A DNA stretch of 64,000 nt, taken from positions 19,861 to 83,860 of the forward strand of contig JAOAQZ010000038.1 of NCBI GenBank assembly GCA_025210795.1, written 5' to 3'. The stretch is from Cohaesibacter sp. GTDB taxonomy: Bacteria; Pseudomonadota; Alphaproteobacteria; Rhizobiales; Cohaesibacteraceae. Under the pieces are notes generated by a model. That model was not told where the DNA came from and made no database searches. It worked only from the letters and a program-made list of their open reading frames with translations. A program made the position numbers and the translations under genes. The number at the start of each line of letters is the position of its first letter. Positions within the stretch are counted from its first letter, which is position 1. Positions 43,380-52,395 of this stretch are shown here, piece after piece.

Positions 43380-44642
43380 TTACGGCTTGGGTTTGGGCAA
43401 CGCCACCAATCCGCCGCCCATCGGCGCGCCCTTGCTACGCAACGAGGTTAGCTTAAGCGGCTGTTTGCCCTTGGGGCCGCGCTGTGGAAGGCTGGCAAGA
43501 GACATCGGCATCGCAACCCGCTGATTGCTTTTCTTGATCCCTGCATAAACCCGCACCGGTTCCATAATACGCTTTCTTGGCTCAAGAAAACTGCCAATCA
43601 CTTTAACCCGCCCCTTCCATTTGGGATTGGAGCGCTTGGTGCAGATTTGCGGGCGCATATCAATTGCTTTGGACGCCGGACCAAACTGGCTGATATCGGC
43701 CAAATTCTGGCCCTGACCTGCTCTCATATTGGCTTGACCAAACCCACTGGCAAACAGATAAGCCGCGGTTTCTGCCCGTGACTGGGTGTTGTACGCTCCC
43801 AAAACAATGGCCACAAGCTGGCGACCATTACGATTGGCCGCAGCGACAATATTAAAGCCTGAGGAACAGACAAAGCCCGTCTTCATGCCATTGGTGCCGG
43901 GATAATGCTCCAGCAATCGGTTATAAGAGCGCAGCACCCGCTTGCCATGACGAATGGCGGGGATCTGAAAGAGAGGGCGATGCTGCGGATATTCCGTCAA
44001 AATGGCCCGCGCTAAAAGAGCCAGGTCACGTGCGGTGGTTTTCTGCTCGGGCCGGAAAATACCATTGGCGTTGGCAAAATTGGTTGAGGTCATACCAAGG
44101 CGGCGCGCTTCGCGGTTCATCCGCTGGGCAAAAGCGGCTTCCGAGCCGGAAATCCGCTCCCCAAGAGCGGCGGCAATATCATTGGCGGATTTGACGATCA
44201 CCATTTTAAGGGCATTTTCAATAGTCAGGCGTGTACCGACCTTAAACCCCATCTTGGATGGCGGATAGGAAAGCGCATGAGGGGAAACCTCGACAATAGA
44301 ATCCTGCCGCACTTCCCCTGCTTCCATGGCACGAAAAACCACATAAGCAGTCATCAATTTGGTGAGAGAGGCTGGATACCATTTCTGATTGGCATTGCGG
44401 TGATAGAGAACCTTGCCCGTATCCACATCAAGCAGCAAAAGCGGATTGGGCGAGAGAATTTCTGAAACCGGCACCTCGGGCAGCGGCTTCTTCTTGGCAG
44501 CCTTTTTCGCTGCCAGCGCTTCTTCACTGCCGGACGCAGCAAGCAATACTGCCATGCCTGCCGCAGCAAATCGAAGGACAAGGCTTTTGCGCACAAAGCC
44601 ATTGGCAAGGCTGGATCTTAACGTTTGAAAGAAAACAGTCAC
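43380..44642 (-). CDS. D-alanyl-D-alanine carboxypeptidase (penicillin-binding protein, DacA/DacF-like)
   Basis: Removes the terminal D-Ala from peptidoglycan pentapeptides in the periplasm. The 420-residue protein has an N-terminal signal ending near EALA and all three serine-type motifs: Ser92 in ASLTKLM, SxN in VKSANDIAAAL (Ser152) and KTG in GMKTGFVCSSG. After the catalytic domain the sequence is basic and low-complexity toward the end, and a membrane-anchoring amphipathic helix is not obvious. It stands alone on minus, with a small mobile element upstream. Confidence 0.92.
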   Translation of the reverse strand: MTVFFQTLRSSLANGFVRKSLVLRFAAAGMAVLLAASGSEEALAAKKAAKKKPLPEVPVSEILSPNPLLLLDVDTGKVLYHRNANQKWYPASLTKLMTAYVVFRAMEAGEVRQDSIVEVSPHALSYPPSKMGFKVGTRLTIENALKMVIVKSANDIAAALGERISGSEAAFAQRMNREARRLGMTSTNFANANGIFRPEQKTTARDLALLARAILTEYPQHRPLFQIPAIRHGKRVLRSYNRLLEHYPGTNGMKTGFVCSSGFNIVAAANRNGRQLVAIVLGAYNTQSRAETAAYLFASGFGQANMRAGQGQNLADISQFGPASKAIDMRPQICTKRSNPKWKGRVKVIGSFLEPRKRIMEPVRVYAGIKKSNQRVAMPMSLASLPQRGPKGKQPLKLTSLRSKGAPMGGGLVALPKPKP

Positions 44643-44830
44643 ACTATTTGTCCTATTGATTCGTCAATGAATGCCAAAGCCAGATCCATAACCCATTTTT
44701 TCAAATCTGCCTATCATCGAGCCCAATTTAATCTGCGCCACCATAATCTGCAAAACACGCAACAGCCAGCAAACAAGCCCCTTACCCAAACAACAGGAAC
44801 CGTTCACAGCAGCAATCCATTGTTTGAGGC
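44643..44830. other. Gap upstream of the carboxypeptidase gene
   Basis: This is the left part of a 550-bp gene-free stretch between two divergent genes. It should contain the promoter of the carboxypeptidase. I see no other feature up to the mobile-element end at 44831. Confidence 0.35.
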
Positions 44831-45098
44831 TAGGGTCAGGACTCACTAATTTAGTCTCATTCTGTTTATCTGGAAGTATTCAGATAGAAGAACCATTGAC
44901 AAAATAAGGGTGGTTCCCTTTCTGCCGTCATTGGTTTGATAGATGGATGCTTCCAGATAAACCCGAAGGGCGAGGCACTTTTGCGCTCTCACTACGTCGT
45001 AAAATCTTGAAAATGCACCACATTGTCGTGCTTTCCTTCCTTGCAAGAGCGCAAAGCTGTCCTCGCAGAATGCACAAAATTAGTGAGTCCTGACCCTA
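44831..45098. mobile_element. 268-bp MITE-like element with perfect 22-bp terminal inverted repeats
   Basis: The left end TAGGGTCAGGACTCACTAAT continues to 44852, and the right end at 45077-45098 is its exact complement. The first and last dinucleotides are TA, consistent with a TA target duplication as made by IS630/Tc1-type transposases (IS5-group ends are also possible). A second inverted pair, GTTTATCTGGAAG (44864-44876) and CTTCCAGATAAAC (44950-44962), lies inside. No transposase is encoded; a 66-residue frame inside is not convincing. It lies 94 bp before the M20 gene and may affect that promoter. Confidence 0.85.
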
Positions 45099-45192
45099 TG
45101 ATATTGCCCCTTTTCAACTTTGGCATTAGGGTTGCCTTTCCCACCTTTCTTGGGTCCTCACCCAAACAGACGAACTCCAAAAGGCCAATTAT

Positions 45193-46362
45193 ATGCCCAT
45201 TATCAATCGCATGGCAGACTTCCAGTCTGAAATTGCCGAAATCCGTCAGGACTTGCACCAGCATCCAGAGCTGCAATATGACGTGCACCGCACGGCTGCA
45301 AAGGTTACCGAGCATCTTCAAAGCTTTGGCATCACAGACATCACCACCGGCATTGGGCAAACCGGTGTGGTTGCTGTGATTGAAGGCAAAACCAACACAT
45401 CTGGCAAGGTGATTGGCCTGCGCGCAGATATGGATGCCTTGCCGCTGCAGGAAACCTCCGGCAAGCCTCATGCATCGGTGATCGATGGAAAAATGCATGC
45501 CTGCGGCCATGATGGCCACACTTCCATGCTGCTGGGCGCTGCCAAATACCTGGCAGAAACCCGCAATTTTGACGGCAAGGTTGTGTTGATCTTCCAGCCA
45601 GCCGAAGAAGGTGGCGGCGGCGCCAAGGCCATGATCGACGATGGCATGATGGAGCGCTGGGCCATTGACGAAGTCTATGGCATGCATAACTGGCCCGGCA
45701 TGGAAGTGGGCGATTTCTGCATTCGTTCCGGCCCGCTGATGGCCTCAGCCGACCGCATTCGCATCGAGGTGGAAGGCAAGGGATGCCACGCCGCCAAACC
45801 TCATCAGGGCATTGATACAATCGTGGTTCTGTCTGCCATTGTGCAGGCCGTTCAGACCATTGCCAGCCGCAATGTCGATCCGCAAAAATCCATTGTTGTT
45901 TCTCTTTGCAAAATCGAGGCAGGCTTTACGGACAATGTGGTCCCGCAAACCGGCTCCATTTTGGGCACCGTGCGCACGCTCGATCCCGCCATCCGCGACA
46001 TGGCTGAACAGCGCCTTACCGAAATCGTTGAAAAAACAGCCGAAGTTTATGGTGCCAAAGCCAAGCTGATCTATTCACGCGATTATCCGGTGACCGTCAA
46101 TCATGACGAGCCGTCCAAACGGGCCGCAACAATCGCCCGCGACATTGTGGGTGCAGACAAGGTAAGCGAAGACATGGTACCCAGCATGGGGTCGGAAGAT
46201 TTCTCCTTCATGCTCGAAGCCCGCCCCGGTGCCTTTATCTTCATTGGCAACGGTGACAGCGCGGCCTTGCATCATCCCGACTATGACTTCAATGATGATC
46301 TGATTCCGATCGGTGCATCCTACTGGATCAAATTGATCGAGACATCACTACCAAATGGCTGA
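45193..46362 (+). CDS. M20-family amidohydrolase (hippurate hydrolase / N-acyl-amino acid deacylase type)
   Basis: A dinuclear metal peptidase-like enzyme, 389 residues, that cleaves an N-acyl amino acid or similar amide. Visible are DLHQHPELQYD, GLRADMDALPLQE, the metal ligands in KMHACGHDGHTSMLLGAA, VLIFQPAEEGGGGA with the catalytic Glu, and GSEDFSFMLEARPG with HHPDYDFND near the end. The substrate is not readable. It is followed after 7 bp by a TauE-type permease, forming a two-gene unit. The promoter lies beside or within the right end of the MITE-like element. Confidence 0.92.
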   Translation: MPIINRMADFQSEIAEIRQDLHQHPELQYDVHRTAAKVTEHLQSFGITDITTGIGQTGVVAVIEGKTNTSGKVIGLRADMDALPLQETSGKPHASVIDGKMHACGHDGHTSMLLGAAKYLAETRNFDGKVVLIFQPAEEGGGGAKAMIDDGMMERWAIDEVYGMHNWPGMEVGDFCIRSGPLMASADRIRIEVEGKGCHAAKPHQGIDTIVVLSAIVQAVQTIASRNVDPQKSIVVSLCKIEAGFTDNVVPQTGSILGTVRTLDPAIRDMAEQRLTEIVEKTAEVYGAKAKLIYSRDYPVTVNHDEPSKRAATIARDIVGADKVSEDMVPSMGSEDFSFMLEARPGAFIFIGNGDSAALHHPDYDFNDDLIPIGASYWIKLIETSLPNG

Positions 46363-46369
46363 ATAAACC

Positions 46370-47140
46370 ATGCTTGAATCCCTCCCCTTCTTTGCAGACA
46401 CCGGATTATCTGACTGGATTTTATGGGGACTGATTGTCGCCAGCTTTGCCACGTCTGCTTTAACGGCAGCCTTTGGCATTGGTGGCGGCGTCGCTTTGCT
46501 GGCCATCATGTCGCTGGCCATGCCGGTTGCCACGCTCATCCCTCTTCATGGCATCGTCCAGATGGGCTCCAATGCCGGACGATCGTGGCATTTCCGCCAT
46601 TTTATCAAATGGCCCTTCATATTGGCCTTTGCCATCGGGGCTCTTATCGGCACAATGATTGGTTCTCAATTTGTTGTTGCCCTGCCAGAGCATTTGCTCA
46701 AATTGATCCTCGCGCTCTTTGTGCTGTTTTTGATCTGGGGGCCAAAGCCCAAACGGGTCTCGGGCGGCTCCGGGGCCATCGCCATCGGCGGCGGACTATC
46801 CTCCCTTGCCGGCATGTTCGTGGGCGCAACCGGCCCTCTGGTCGGAGCCATTGTTGCAGGCAGAGCATCCGAGCGGCAGGCGATCGTCGCAACCCATGCC
46901 TGCGCCATGACTTTGCAGCATGCCCTTAAGATCGTCGCCTTTGGCGCGATCGGCTTTGCCTTTCAAAACTGGATTGGCTTGCTGGTCGCCATGATTGCCT
47001 CTGGCTATGCTGGCACGGTGCTGGGCGGCTCGATCCTCAAACGCATGCCCGACCATTATTTCCGCATCATTTTCAAAGGCCTTTTGACAGCCCTTGCCCT
47101 CATGATGCTGTTTCGGGCCTTACCCGGCTTTTGGAGCTGA
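46370..47140 (+). CDS. TauE/SafE-family (TSUP) permease
   Basis: A 256-residue membrane protein with seven to eight helices. It has the family pattern ALTAAFGIGGGVALLAIMS in the first half and its repeat-like GLSSLAGMFVGATGPLVGAI in the second. The family moves sulfonates, sulfite, sulfoacetate or other organic anions, often outward. It is co-transcribed with the M20 amidohydrolase (7-bp gap), so it may import or export that enzyme's substrate or product (inference). It is convergent with yihY, with no gap between the genes. Confidence 0.88.
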   Translation: MLESLPFFADTGLSDWILWGLIVASFATSALTAAFGIGGGVALLAIMSLAMPVATLIPLHGIVQMGSNAGRSWHFRHFIKWPFILAFAIGALIGTMIGSQFVVALPEHLLKLILALFVLFLIWGPKPKRVSGGSGAIAIGGGLSSLAGMFVGATGPLVGAIVAGRASERQAIVATHACAMTLQHALKIVAFGAIGFAFQNWIGLLVAMIASGYAGTVLGGSILKRMPDHYFRIIFKGLLTALALMMLFRALPGFWS

Positions 47141-48001
47141 TCAGCCAGCCTCACCATTTTTGATCAATTTGCTTTGCTGCACGCGGCGCAAGCGAATGCG
47201 CATGGCATTCACCTCGGCCCCGATCAAAAAGATGGAGGAAATGATATGAAGAAAAATAAGGGTCGTCACAACACCGGCAAGGCCCGCATAGACCCGCGCA
47301 TAAGAGGCGAAATGCGATAGATAATAGCTATAGCTCTCCCCCGCCAGATACCACAGCACCAGAGTGACCAAGACACCGGGCCACAAATCCCCCCACGCAA
47401 TCAGCCGCATAGGCAGCCAGCGATGGCTGGCGACCAGAAAGAGGGTCAGGATCGGCAAGGCAATCCCGAGGCGGATAACATCAAAGGTTGCCTTGAAATC
47501 TTCAAGCCAAGGCAGATGCGGCAGGGCAAGGCTCCAGGCAACCGGCGCAAAGAACAATCCGGCTGACACCGCAACCAGCACCAGACCCGCTCCCAAGACA
47601 GCAACAAGCCCGCCGGCCCGGCGCGACCAGATTGATCGCCGCTCATAATAACCATAGGCACGGTTAAGCCCTTCGCGCAGGCTTTCAACCGCCCCCGTCA
47701 AGGTGATCAGAAAGATAAGAGCCGAGACAGAAAGCAAGCTGGTGCTGCGCTCCAAAACAACCGCATCCACCTCTGGCTGCAAAATATCGGCAATGGCGTC
47801 AGGCAGCACAATCGAAAGGGCATGCTGCACAACCGGCCCCAACTGATCACCCCCTGCCAAAATGGTGCCGCCAGTCATAAGTAAAAGGAAAGGAAACAGT
47901 GACAAAAGCAACGAGAAGGCAATATTGCTGGCCAGCGCAATGCCGTGATTATCCAGAAACCGCCAAAATAGACGGATGGGCAGGGAAAACCACTCAGTCA
48001 T
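47141..48001 (-). CDS. YihY/virulence factor BrkB family protein
   Basis: A 286-residue inner-membrane protein with six hydrophobic segments. It starts FWRFLDNHGIALASNIAFSLLLSLFPFLL and has the loop SLREGLNRAYGYYERRSIW and the helix pair near YVRVYAGLAGVVTTLIFLHI-like sequence (YARVYAGLAGVVTTLIFLH). The family was once called ribonuclease BN, which is not supported; its role is unknown. It is a single gene, convergent with the TauE-type permease. Confidence 0.88.
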   Translation of the reverse strand: MTEWFSLPIRLFWRFLDNHGIALASNIAFSLLLSLFPFLLLMTGGTILAGGDQLGPVVQHALSIVLPDAIADILQPEVDAVVLERSTSLLSVSALIFLITLTGAVESLREGLNRAYGYYERRSIWSRRAGGLVAVLGAGLVLVAVSAGLFFAPVAWSLALPHLPWLEDFKATFDVIRLGIALPILTLFLVASHRWLPMRLIAWGDLWPGVLVTLVLWYLAGESYSYYLSHFASYARVYAGLAGVVTTLIFLHIISSIFLIGAEVNAMRIRLRRVQQSKLIKNGEAG

Positions 48002-48285
48002 TCCAGCCTGTCTCTCCTACCAATCTCGCAAAACTAAACTGTCTTGAAGCCACCTGCATTTCAGGCTCAAACCTCTAGATAGGGCAAATACTTTCGCATT
48101 TCCATCTCTGATTGGGCCAGATACGTCCTTTTCCCAGAGTCTCCCTTTTCGGATATACGCCCTTTTCATAGAGACAAAAGAGTAGTTTTCTCACCCTGCG
48201 GCTCTATTTCCTTTGGACAGGGTTAAAAGCAACAGATAAAAAAGAGAAACAATCCTTCAGACTTCAACGAAAAAAGCGCCCCATC

Positions 48286-49197
48286 GTGAGCAAGACAATC
48301 ACCCAGCAGCTGGGCCAAATGGCCCCGGCCCTCTTTGTGTTTCTGTGGTCCACCGGCTTTATTGGTGCACGAATGGGGGCACCCTATTCCGAACCCATGA
48401 CATTTCTGACCATCCGTTTTGTCTGTGTTCTTATCCTGCTTCTGGCGATCACATTATTCCTCAAGGCAAAATGGCCAACAGCACGAGAGGCTATGCACGC
48501 ATTCATTGCCGGATTGTTGCTGCACGGATTTTATCTTGCCGGTGTCTTCTGGGCGATTGACGACGGGATGCCTGCGGGCCTGACCGCTCTTTTGATGGGC
48601 CTGCAGCCGGTAATGACCGCCTTTTTTGCCGCAGCTGTCTTGAAGGAATCCATCACCCGCAATCATGTTGGCGGCTTCTTTCTAGGTCTGATCGGCATTT
48701 CCCTTGTGCTGGCACCGCGCTTGCAAGGTGGGGATTTCTCCGTCACGCCCATGCAGATCTTTGCCTCTCTTGTTGCTGTTTTTGGCATTTCCTTTGGCAC
48801 CATTTACCAAAAGCGCTTTGCCAGCAATCTCGACATGCGCACCTCGACCGTGTGGCAATATGTGGCCGCTGCATTGATGTGTGGCATTTTAAGCTATGCA
48901 ACAGAAACCCAGACCATCATCTGGTCGGGAGAATTCATCTTCGCTCTTGGCTGGCTGGTGCTGGTTCTCTCCATCGGGGCCATCTTCCTGTTGCTATTTT
49001 TGATCGAAAATGGCGCCGTCTCCAACATTGCCGGACTATTTTATATGATCCCGGCAGTGACGGCCATTCTCTCATGGATCTTGTTTGATGAACCAATCAC
49101 AGGCATGCAAATTGTCGGCATCATCATCACAGGTGCCGGAGTTTTCCTCGCCAGCCATGCCAAAATGATGCCTATGCGCAACAAATCATCACATTAA
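48286..49197 (+). CDS. EamA/DMT-superfamily permease
   Basis: A ten-helix drug/metabolite transporter, 303 residues, with two EamA halves. Landmarks are ALFVFLWSTGFIGARMGAPYSEP, LTALLMGLQPVMTAFFAAAVLKE in the first half and AGLFYMIPAVTAILSWILFDE in the second. The start is GTG 48286, since no ATG fits, and its ribosome site is weak. Substrates in the family include amino acids, nucleotides and many metabolites, and cannot be assigned here. It lies upstream of mcd with 133 bp between. Confidence 0.87.
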   Translation: MSKTITQQLGQMAPALFVFLWSTGFIGARMGAPYSEPMTFLTIRFVCVLILLLAITLFLKAKWPTAREAMHAFIAGLLLHGFYLAGVFWAIDDGMPAGLTALLMGLQPVMTAFFAAAVLKESITRNHVGGFFLGLIGISLVLAPRLQGGDFSVTPMQIFASLVAVFGISFGTIYQKRFASNLDMRTSTVWQYVAAALMCGILSYATETQTIIWSGEFIFALGWLVLVLSIGAIFLLLFLIENGAVSNIAGLFYMIPAVTAILSWILFDEPITGMQIVGIIITGAGVFLASHAKMMPMRNKSSH

Positions 49198-49209
49198 TCC
49201 TATGGCCTA

Positions 49210-49224
49210 TTGCAAATGTTGCAG
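49210..49224. promoter_or_regulatory. Candidate TTGCAA-type operator before mcd
   Basis: TTGCAAATGTTGCAG contains two TTGCA half-sites 9 bp apart, 107 bp upstream of the mcd start. Similar half-sites occur in the ccr/ecm promoter. A shared ScfR/RamB-type regulator is an inference. Confidence 0.3.
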
Positions 49225-49330
49225 AGCACAGTCACTGTGCGGTGCAGCAAAACTGGACATAAGATCAGGTCAGCCTCCCCGGCAAATCCCATAAGACACG
49301 CACGGGCTGATCAAATTGGAGAGCGTATCC

Positions 49331-51016
49331 ATGTCACTTACCGTTAAAACGGAAGCCATCCCTACCCCTGCGACCTTTAGCGCCGATATGGCCGCAGCCG
49401 TCAATGCCACTGAAATCCTGCTTGATGCCATCATTGATGCAGTGCGCGAGAAAGTGGTCGTGGATGGCAAGGTAAAATCTGCCAAGGTTGAACAGGAACA
49501 GCGCGCCACGCACGGCCTTGCATGGTTCGCCACCTATGTGGAAGCCTTGAAGGAAATGAAGGGTTATGCCGCCAATATGAGCGAAGAGGGTCGCTTTGGC
49601 GAGATGGAAAGCCTGATCACCCGCATGACCTTTGCCGAATATCTGGCGCAGATTTTTGGCGGCATTCCTATGAATCAGGGCGAAATTGTCCGCCTGTCCG
49701 ACTTTGGCGTCTCGGCTGATGTGATTGCCGCAGCAAAGACAGAAGAAGTCCAGCGCCTGATGGCCGAGGGCAACACCCCAGACATTCGCCTGCGCCTTGT
49801 TGCCTTGATGGAAGCCTCCGAAGGGGCTGGCTCTTTTGGCGATGCCGGTCTTGACGAAACCATGGAAGCCTTCCGCGAGGAAATGCGCCGCTTTGCCGAT
49901 ACCGAGGTTTCACCCCATGCCCATGAATGGCACCTTAAAAACGAATATATCCCTCTCGATGTCGTCGGCAAAATGGCCGAGATGGGTGTCTTTGGCCTGA
50001 CCATTCCAGAAGAATTCGGCGGCCTTGGCCTTGGCAAGGAATCCATGTGCGTGGTCTCGGAAGAATTGTCCCGCGCCTATATTGGCGTTGGCTCTCTGGG
50101 GACCCGCTCCGAAATTGCAGCCGAGCTGATTATGTGCGGCGGCACCGAAGAGCAGAAAAATAACTGGCTTCCGAAAATCGCCTCTGGCGAAATTCTGCCA
50201 ACCGCAGTCTTTACTGAGCCAAACACCGGCTCCGACCTTGCCAGCCTCAAAACCCGCGCCACCCTTGATGGCGACAGCTACAAGGTGACCGGCAACAAAA
50301 CCTGGATCACCCATCCGGTCCGCGCCGATGTCATGACCCTTCTGGTGCGCACCAATCCTGAAGAGCCGGGCTATAAGGGCCTGTCCATGCTGCTGGCAGA
50401 AAAACCACGCGGCGATGACGAAACCCCCTTCCCGGCAGAAGGCATGGATGGTGGCGAGATCGAGGTTCTGGGCTATCGCGGCATGAAGGAATATGAAATC
50501 TCCTTCGATAATTTTAAAGTGAAAAAAGAAAATCTTCTGGGCGGTGTTGAAGGCCAAGGCTTCAAGCAATTGATGCAGACCTTTGAATCTGCCCGTATCC
50601 AGACCGCCGCCCGCGCCATTGGTGTGGCACAATCTGCACTGGATCTGGGCCTGCGGTATGCACAGGAGCGCATCCAGTTCTCCAAAGCTCTGATCAATTT
50701 CCCGCGCGTGATCGACAAACTGGCCATGATGGCGGTTGAACTGATGGTGGCTCGCCAGCTCACCTATTTCTCTGCCCGCCAGAAAGATCATGACAAGCGC
50801 TGTGATCTGGAAGCAGGCATGGCCAAACTGCTTGGCGCCCGCGTCGCTTGGGCTGCAGCTGACAATGCCTTGCAGATCCATTCCGGCAACGGCTTTGCGG
50901 TAGAATATGCTATCTCTCGCGTCCTGTGTGATGCCCGTATCCTCAACATTTTCGAGGGCGCAGGCGAAATTCAGGCTCAAGTGATTGCCCGCCGCCTGCT
51001 CGACAGCCGCGGTTAA
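49331..51016 (+). CDS. mcd: (2S)-methylsuccinyl-CoA dehydrogenase
   Basis: Oxidises methylsuccinyl-CoA to mesaconyl-C1-CoA in the ethylmalonyl-CoA pathway, giving electrons to ETF. The ATG at 49331 has GGAGAG upstream; the TTG at 49316 is not needed. The 561-residue product has an N-terminal helical extension of about 150 residues (to near EASEGAGSF) that ordinary acyl-CoA dehydrogenases lack and that marks Mcd. The FAD domain follows, with PTAVFTEPNTGSDLASLKTRA, WITHPVRADVM, QIHSGNGFAVEYAISRVLCDARI and FEGAGEIQAQVIARRLL. Its presence with ccr, ecm and etfAB in the same window supports the name over a general dehydrogenase. Confidence 0.93.
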   Translation: MSLTVKTEAIPTPATFSADMAAAVNATEILLDAIIDAVREKVVVDGKVKSAKVEQEQRATHGLAWFATYVEALKEMKGYAANMSEEGRFGEMESLITRMTFAEYLAQIFGGIPMNQGEIVRLSDFGVSADVIAAAKTEEVQRLMAEGNTPDIRLRLVALMEASEGAGSFGDAGLDETMEAFREEMRRFADTEVSPHAHEWHLKNEYIPLDVVGKMAEMGVFGLTIPEEFGGLGLGKESMCVVSEELSRAYIGVGSLGTRSEIAAELIMCGGTEEQKNNWLPKIASGEILPTAVFTEPNTGSDLASLKTRATLDGDSYKVTGNKTWITHPVRADVMTLLVRTNPEEPGYKGLSMLLAEKPRGDDETPFPAEGMDGGEIEVLGYRGMKEYEISFDNFKVKKENLLGGVEGQGFKQLMQTFESARIQTAARAIGVAQSALDLGLRYAQERIQFSKALINFPRVIDKLAMMAVELMVARQLTYFSARQKDHDKRCDLEAGMAKLLGARVAWAAADNALQIHSGNGFAVEYAISRVLCDARILNIFEGAGEIQAQVIARRLLDSRG

Positions 51017-51063
51017 TCTTCGGCTCCTTCCATGCCGGGAAGGGATGATCAATTAAGCACAAT

Positions 51064-51094
51064 AAGGGGCAGCTTCTCATAGCTGCCCCTTTTC
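51064..51094 (+). terminator. Intrinsic terminator after mcd
   Basis: AAGGGGCAGCT and AGCTGCCCCTT form a perfect 11-bp stem around TCTCAT, followed by T residues. Confidence 0.88.
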
Positions 51095-51160
51095 ATTTCC
51101 CCCCGCCTCCCCTACATCTGATCTCAGCATCAAAAGCCAACCAGCAATAGCGAGATCTCC

Positions 51161-51991
51161 ATGGCCCAGCGCTCCATTCTTATCACCGGCTGCTCCACCG
51201 GCATCGGCCATTGCTGTGCCCTTGGGCTAAAAGAAGAAGGCTGGATGGTCTTTGCCACCGCCCGGCGCGACGAAGATTTGCAAGATCTGGCCAGTAAAGG
51301 CCTCATCCCGCTCTATCTTGATTATCGCGACGAGACATCCATCACCAAGGCCGTTGAGACACTCACAGAAAAGACAGGCGGCGGTCTTGATGCCCTCTTC
51401 AACAACGGGGCCTATGGCCAACCGGGAGCAGTGGAAGACCTGCCCACATCAGCCCTGCGCGAACAATTTGAAAGCAATGTCTTTGGCTGGCACGAACTAA
51501 CCCGCCAAGTCATCCCCCTCATGCGCCAGCAAGGCCATGGCCGCATCATTCAATGCTCTTCCGTTCTGGGCATGGCAGCATTGCCTTTTCGGGGCGCTTA
51601 TAATTCATCCAAATTTGCCCTTGAGGGCCTGACCGATACCCTGCGTCTTGAGCTCCACGGGAGCGGCATTCAGGTCTCTCTGATCGAACCCGGCCCCATC
51701 ACCTCACGCTTCAGGGCCACCGCCTTTAAAAAGCTCAAAGAACATATCGATATGGACAGATCCGTTCATGCCGCCAAATATCAAAAAAGGCTGGCTCGCG
51801 GTGTCTCTGACGACAAAGACCGTTTTGAACTGGGGCCGGAAGCAGTTCTGGCCAAATTAAACCATGCGCTTAATGCCCCCAAAGCCAAAGCCCGATATTA
51901 TGTGACTGTGCCAACCTATTTTATAGGCTATGCAAAGCGTATTCTTTCAACCACTATGCTGGATCGAATCCTCAGAGCCAATGGTGATTGA
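51161..51991 (+). CDS. Short-chain dehydrogenase/reductase
   Basis: A classical SDR, 276 residues. The cofactor-binding motif is LITGCSTGIGHCCA (TGxxxGxG), NNGAYGQPG follows, and the catalytic Ser (IQCSSVLGM) and YxxxK (Tyr of YNSSKFALEGL) are present. The C-terminal part after about residue 190 is longer than average and ends in a hydrophobic stretch, as in membrane-associated oxidoreductases of the DHRS/17-beta type. The substrate is unknown. It ends 35 bp before a small twin-helix membrane gene and the two may be co-transcribed. Confidence 0.9.
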   Translation: MAQRSILITGCSTGIGHCCALGLKEEGWMVFATARRDEDLQDLASKGLIPLYLDYRDETSITKAVETLTEKTGGGLDALFNNGAYGQPGAVEDLPTSALREQFESNVFGWHELTRQVIPLMRQQGHGRIIQCSSVLGMAALPFRGAYNSSKFALEGLTDTLRLELHGSGIQVSLIEPGPITSRFRATAFKKLKEHIDMDRSVHAAKYQKRLARGVSDDKDRFELGPEAVLAKLNHALNAPKAKARYYVTVPTYFIGYAKRILSTTMLDRILRANGD

Positions 51992-52026
51992 CGCCAGCCG
52001 CCACCCAACTGATCCAAGGAGACATC

Positions 52027-52218
52027 ATGTCCGCCATTCTGCCTACTCTTGTCCCCATTGCTCTGATTGCCGTGGCCATTGTGCTGATATTGGGCCTTTA
52101 TAATATGCTAAAAGGCGACAATCCCAACCGGTCGCAGACATTGATGCGCTGGCGGGTGATTCTGCAATTCGTTGCCATTATTCTGATCATGGCCACCCTT
52201 TATGCCACATCGGCCTAG
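52027..52218 (+). CDS. Small HIG1-domain twin-transmembrane protein
   Basis: A 63-residue protein from ATG 52027, preceded by AAGGAGA. It has two hydrophobic helices, PTLVPIALIAVAIVLILGLYN and the C-terminal LQFVAIILIMATLY, joined by the charged loop LKGDNPNRSQTLMRWR. This is the twin-helix HIG1-like pattern. Mitochondrial HIG1 proteins act on cytochrome oxidase complexes; a respiratory role here is a family-based guess. In rhizobia it often precedes cobalamin adenosyltransferase and etfBA, as it nearly does here. Confidence 0.85.
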   Translation: MSAILPTLVPIALIAVAIVLILGLYNMLKGDNPNRSQTLMRWRVILQFVAIILIMATLYATSA

Positions 52219-52395
52219 AAACCAGACCAATTGGCAAAGATAAACGCAACGCTGGTGCCAAAAAACCACACTTATCGCAAGACTTGCCACCAGCAATTGC
52301 CGATAGCCCATGTTTTGCTGGCATCTTGTCCTAAGGTGCGCTAAGGATGACAGCCAATTATGCTTATTTTATTCAAGACACTCGTGGGATGGGTA

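Noticed and set aside
44846..45046. 66-residue frame inside the MITE-like element
   Set aside because: No transposase motif, no ribosome site, and it lies within a non-autonomous element.
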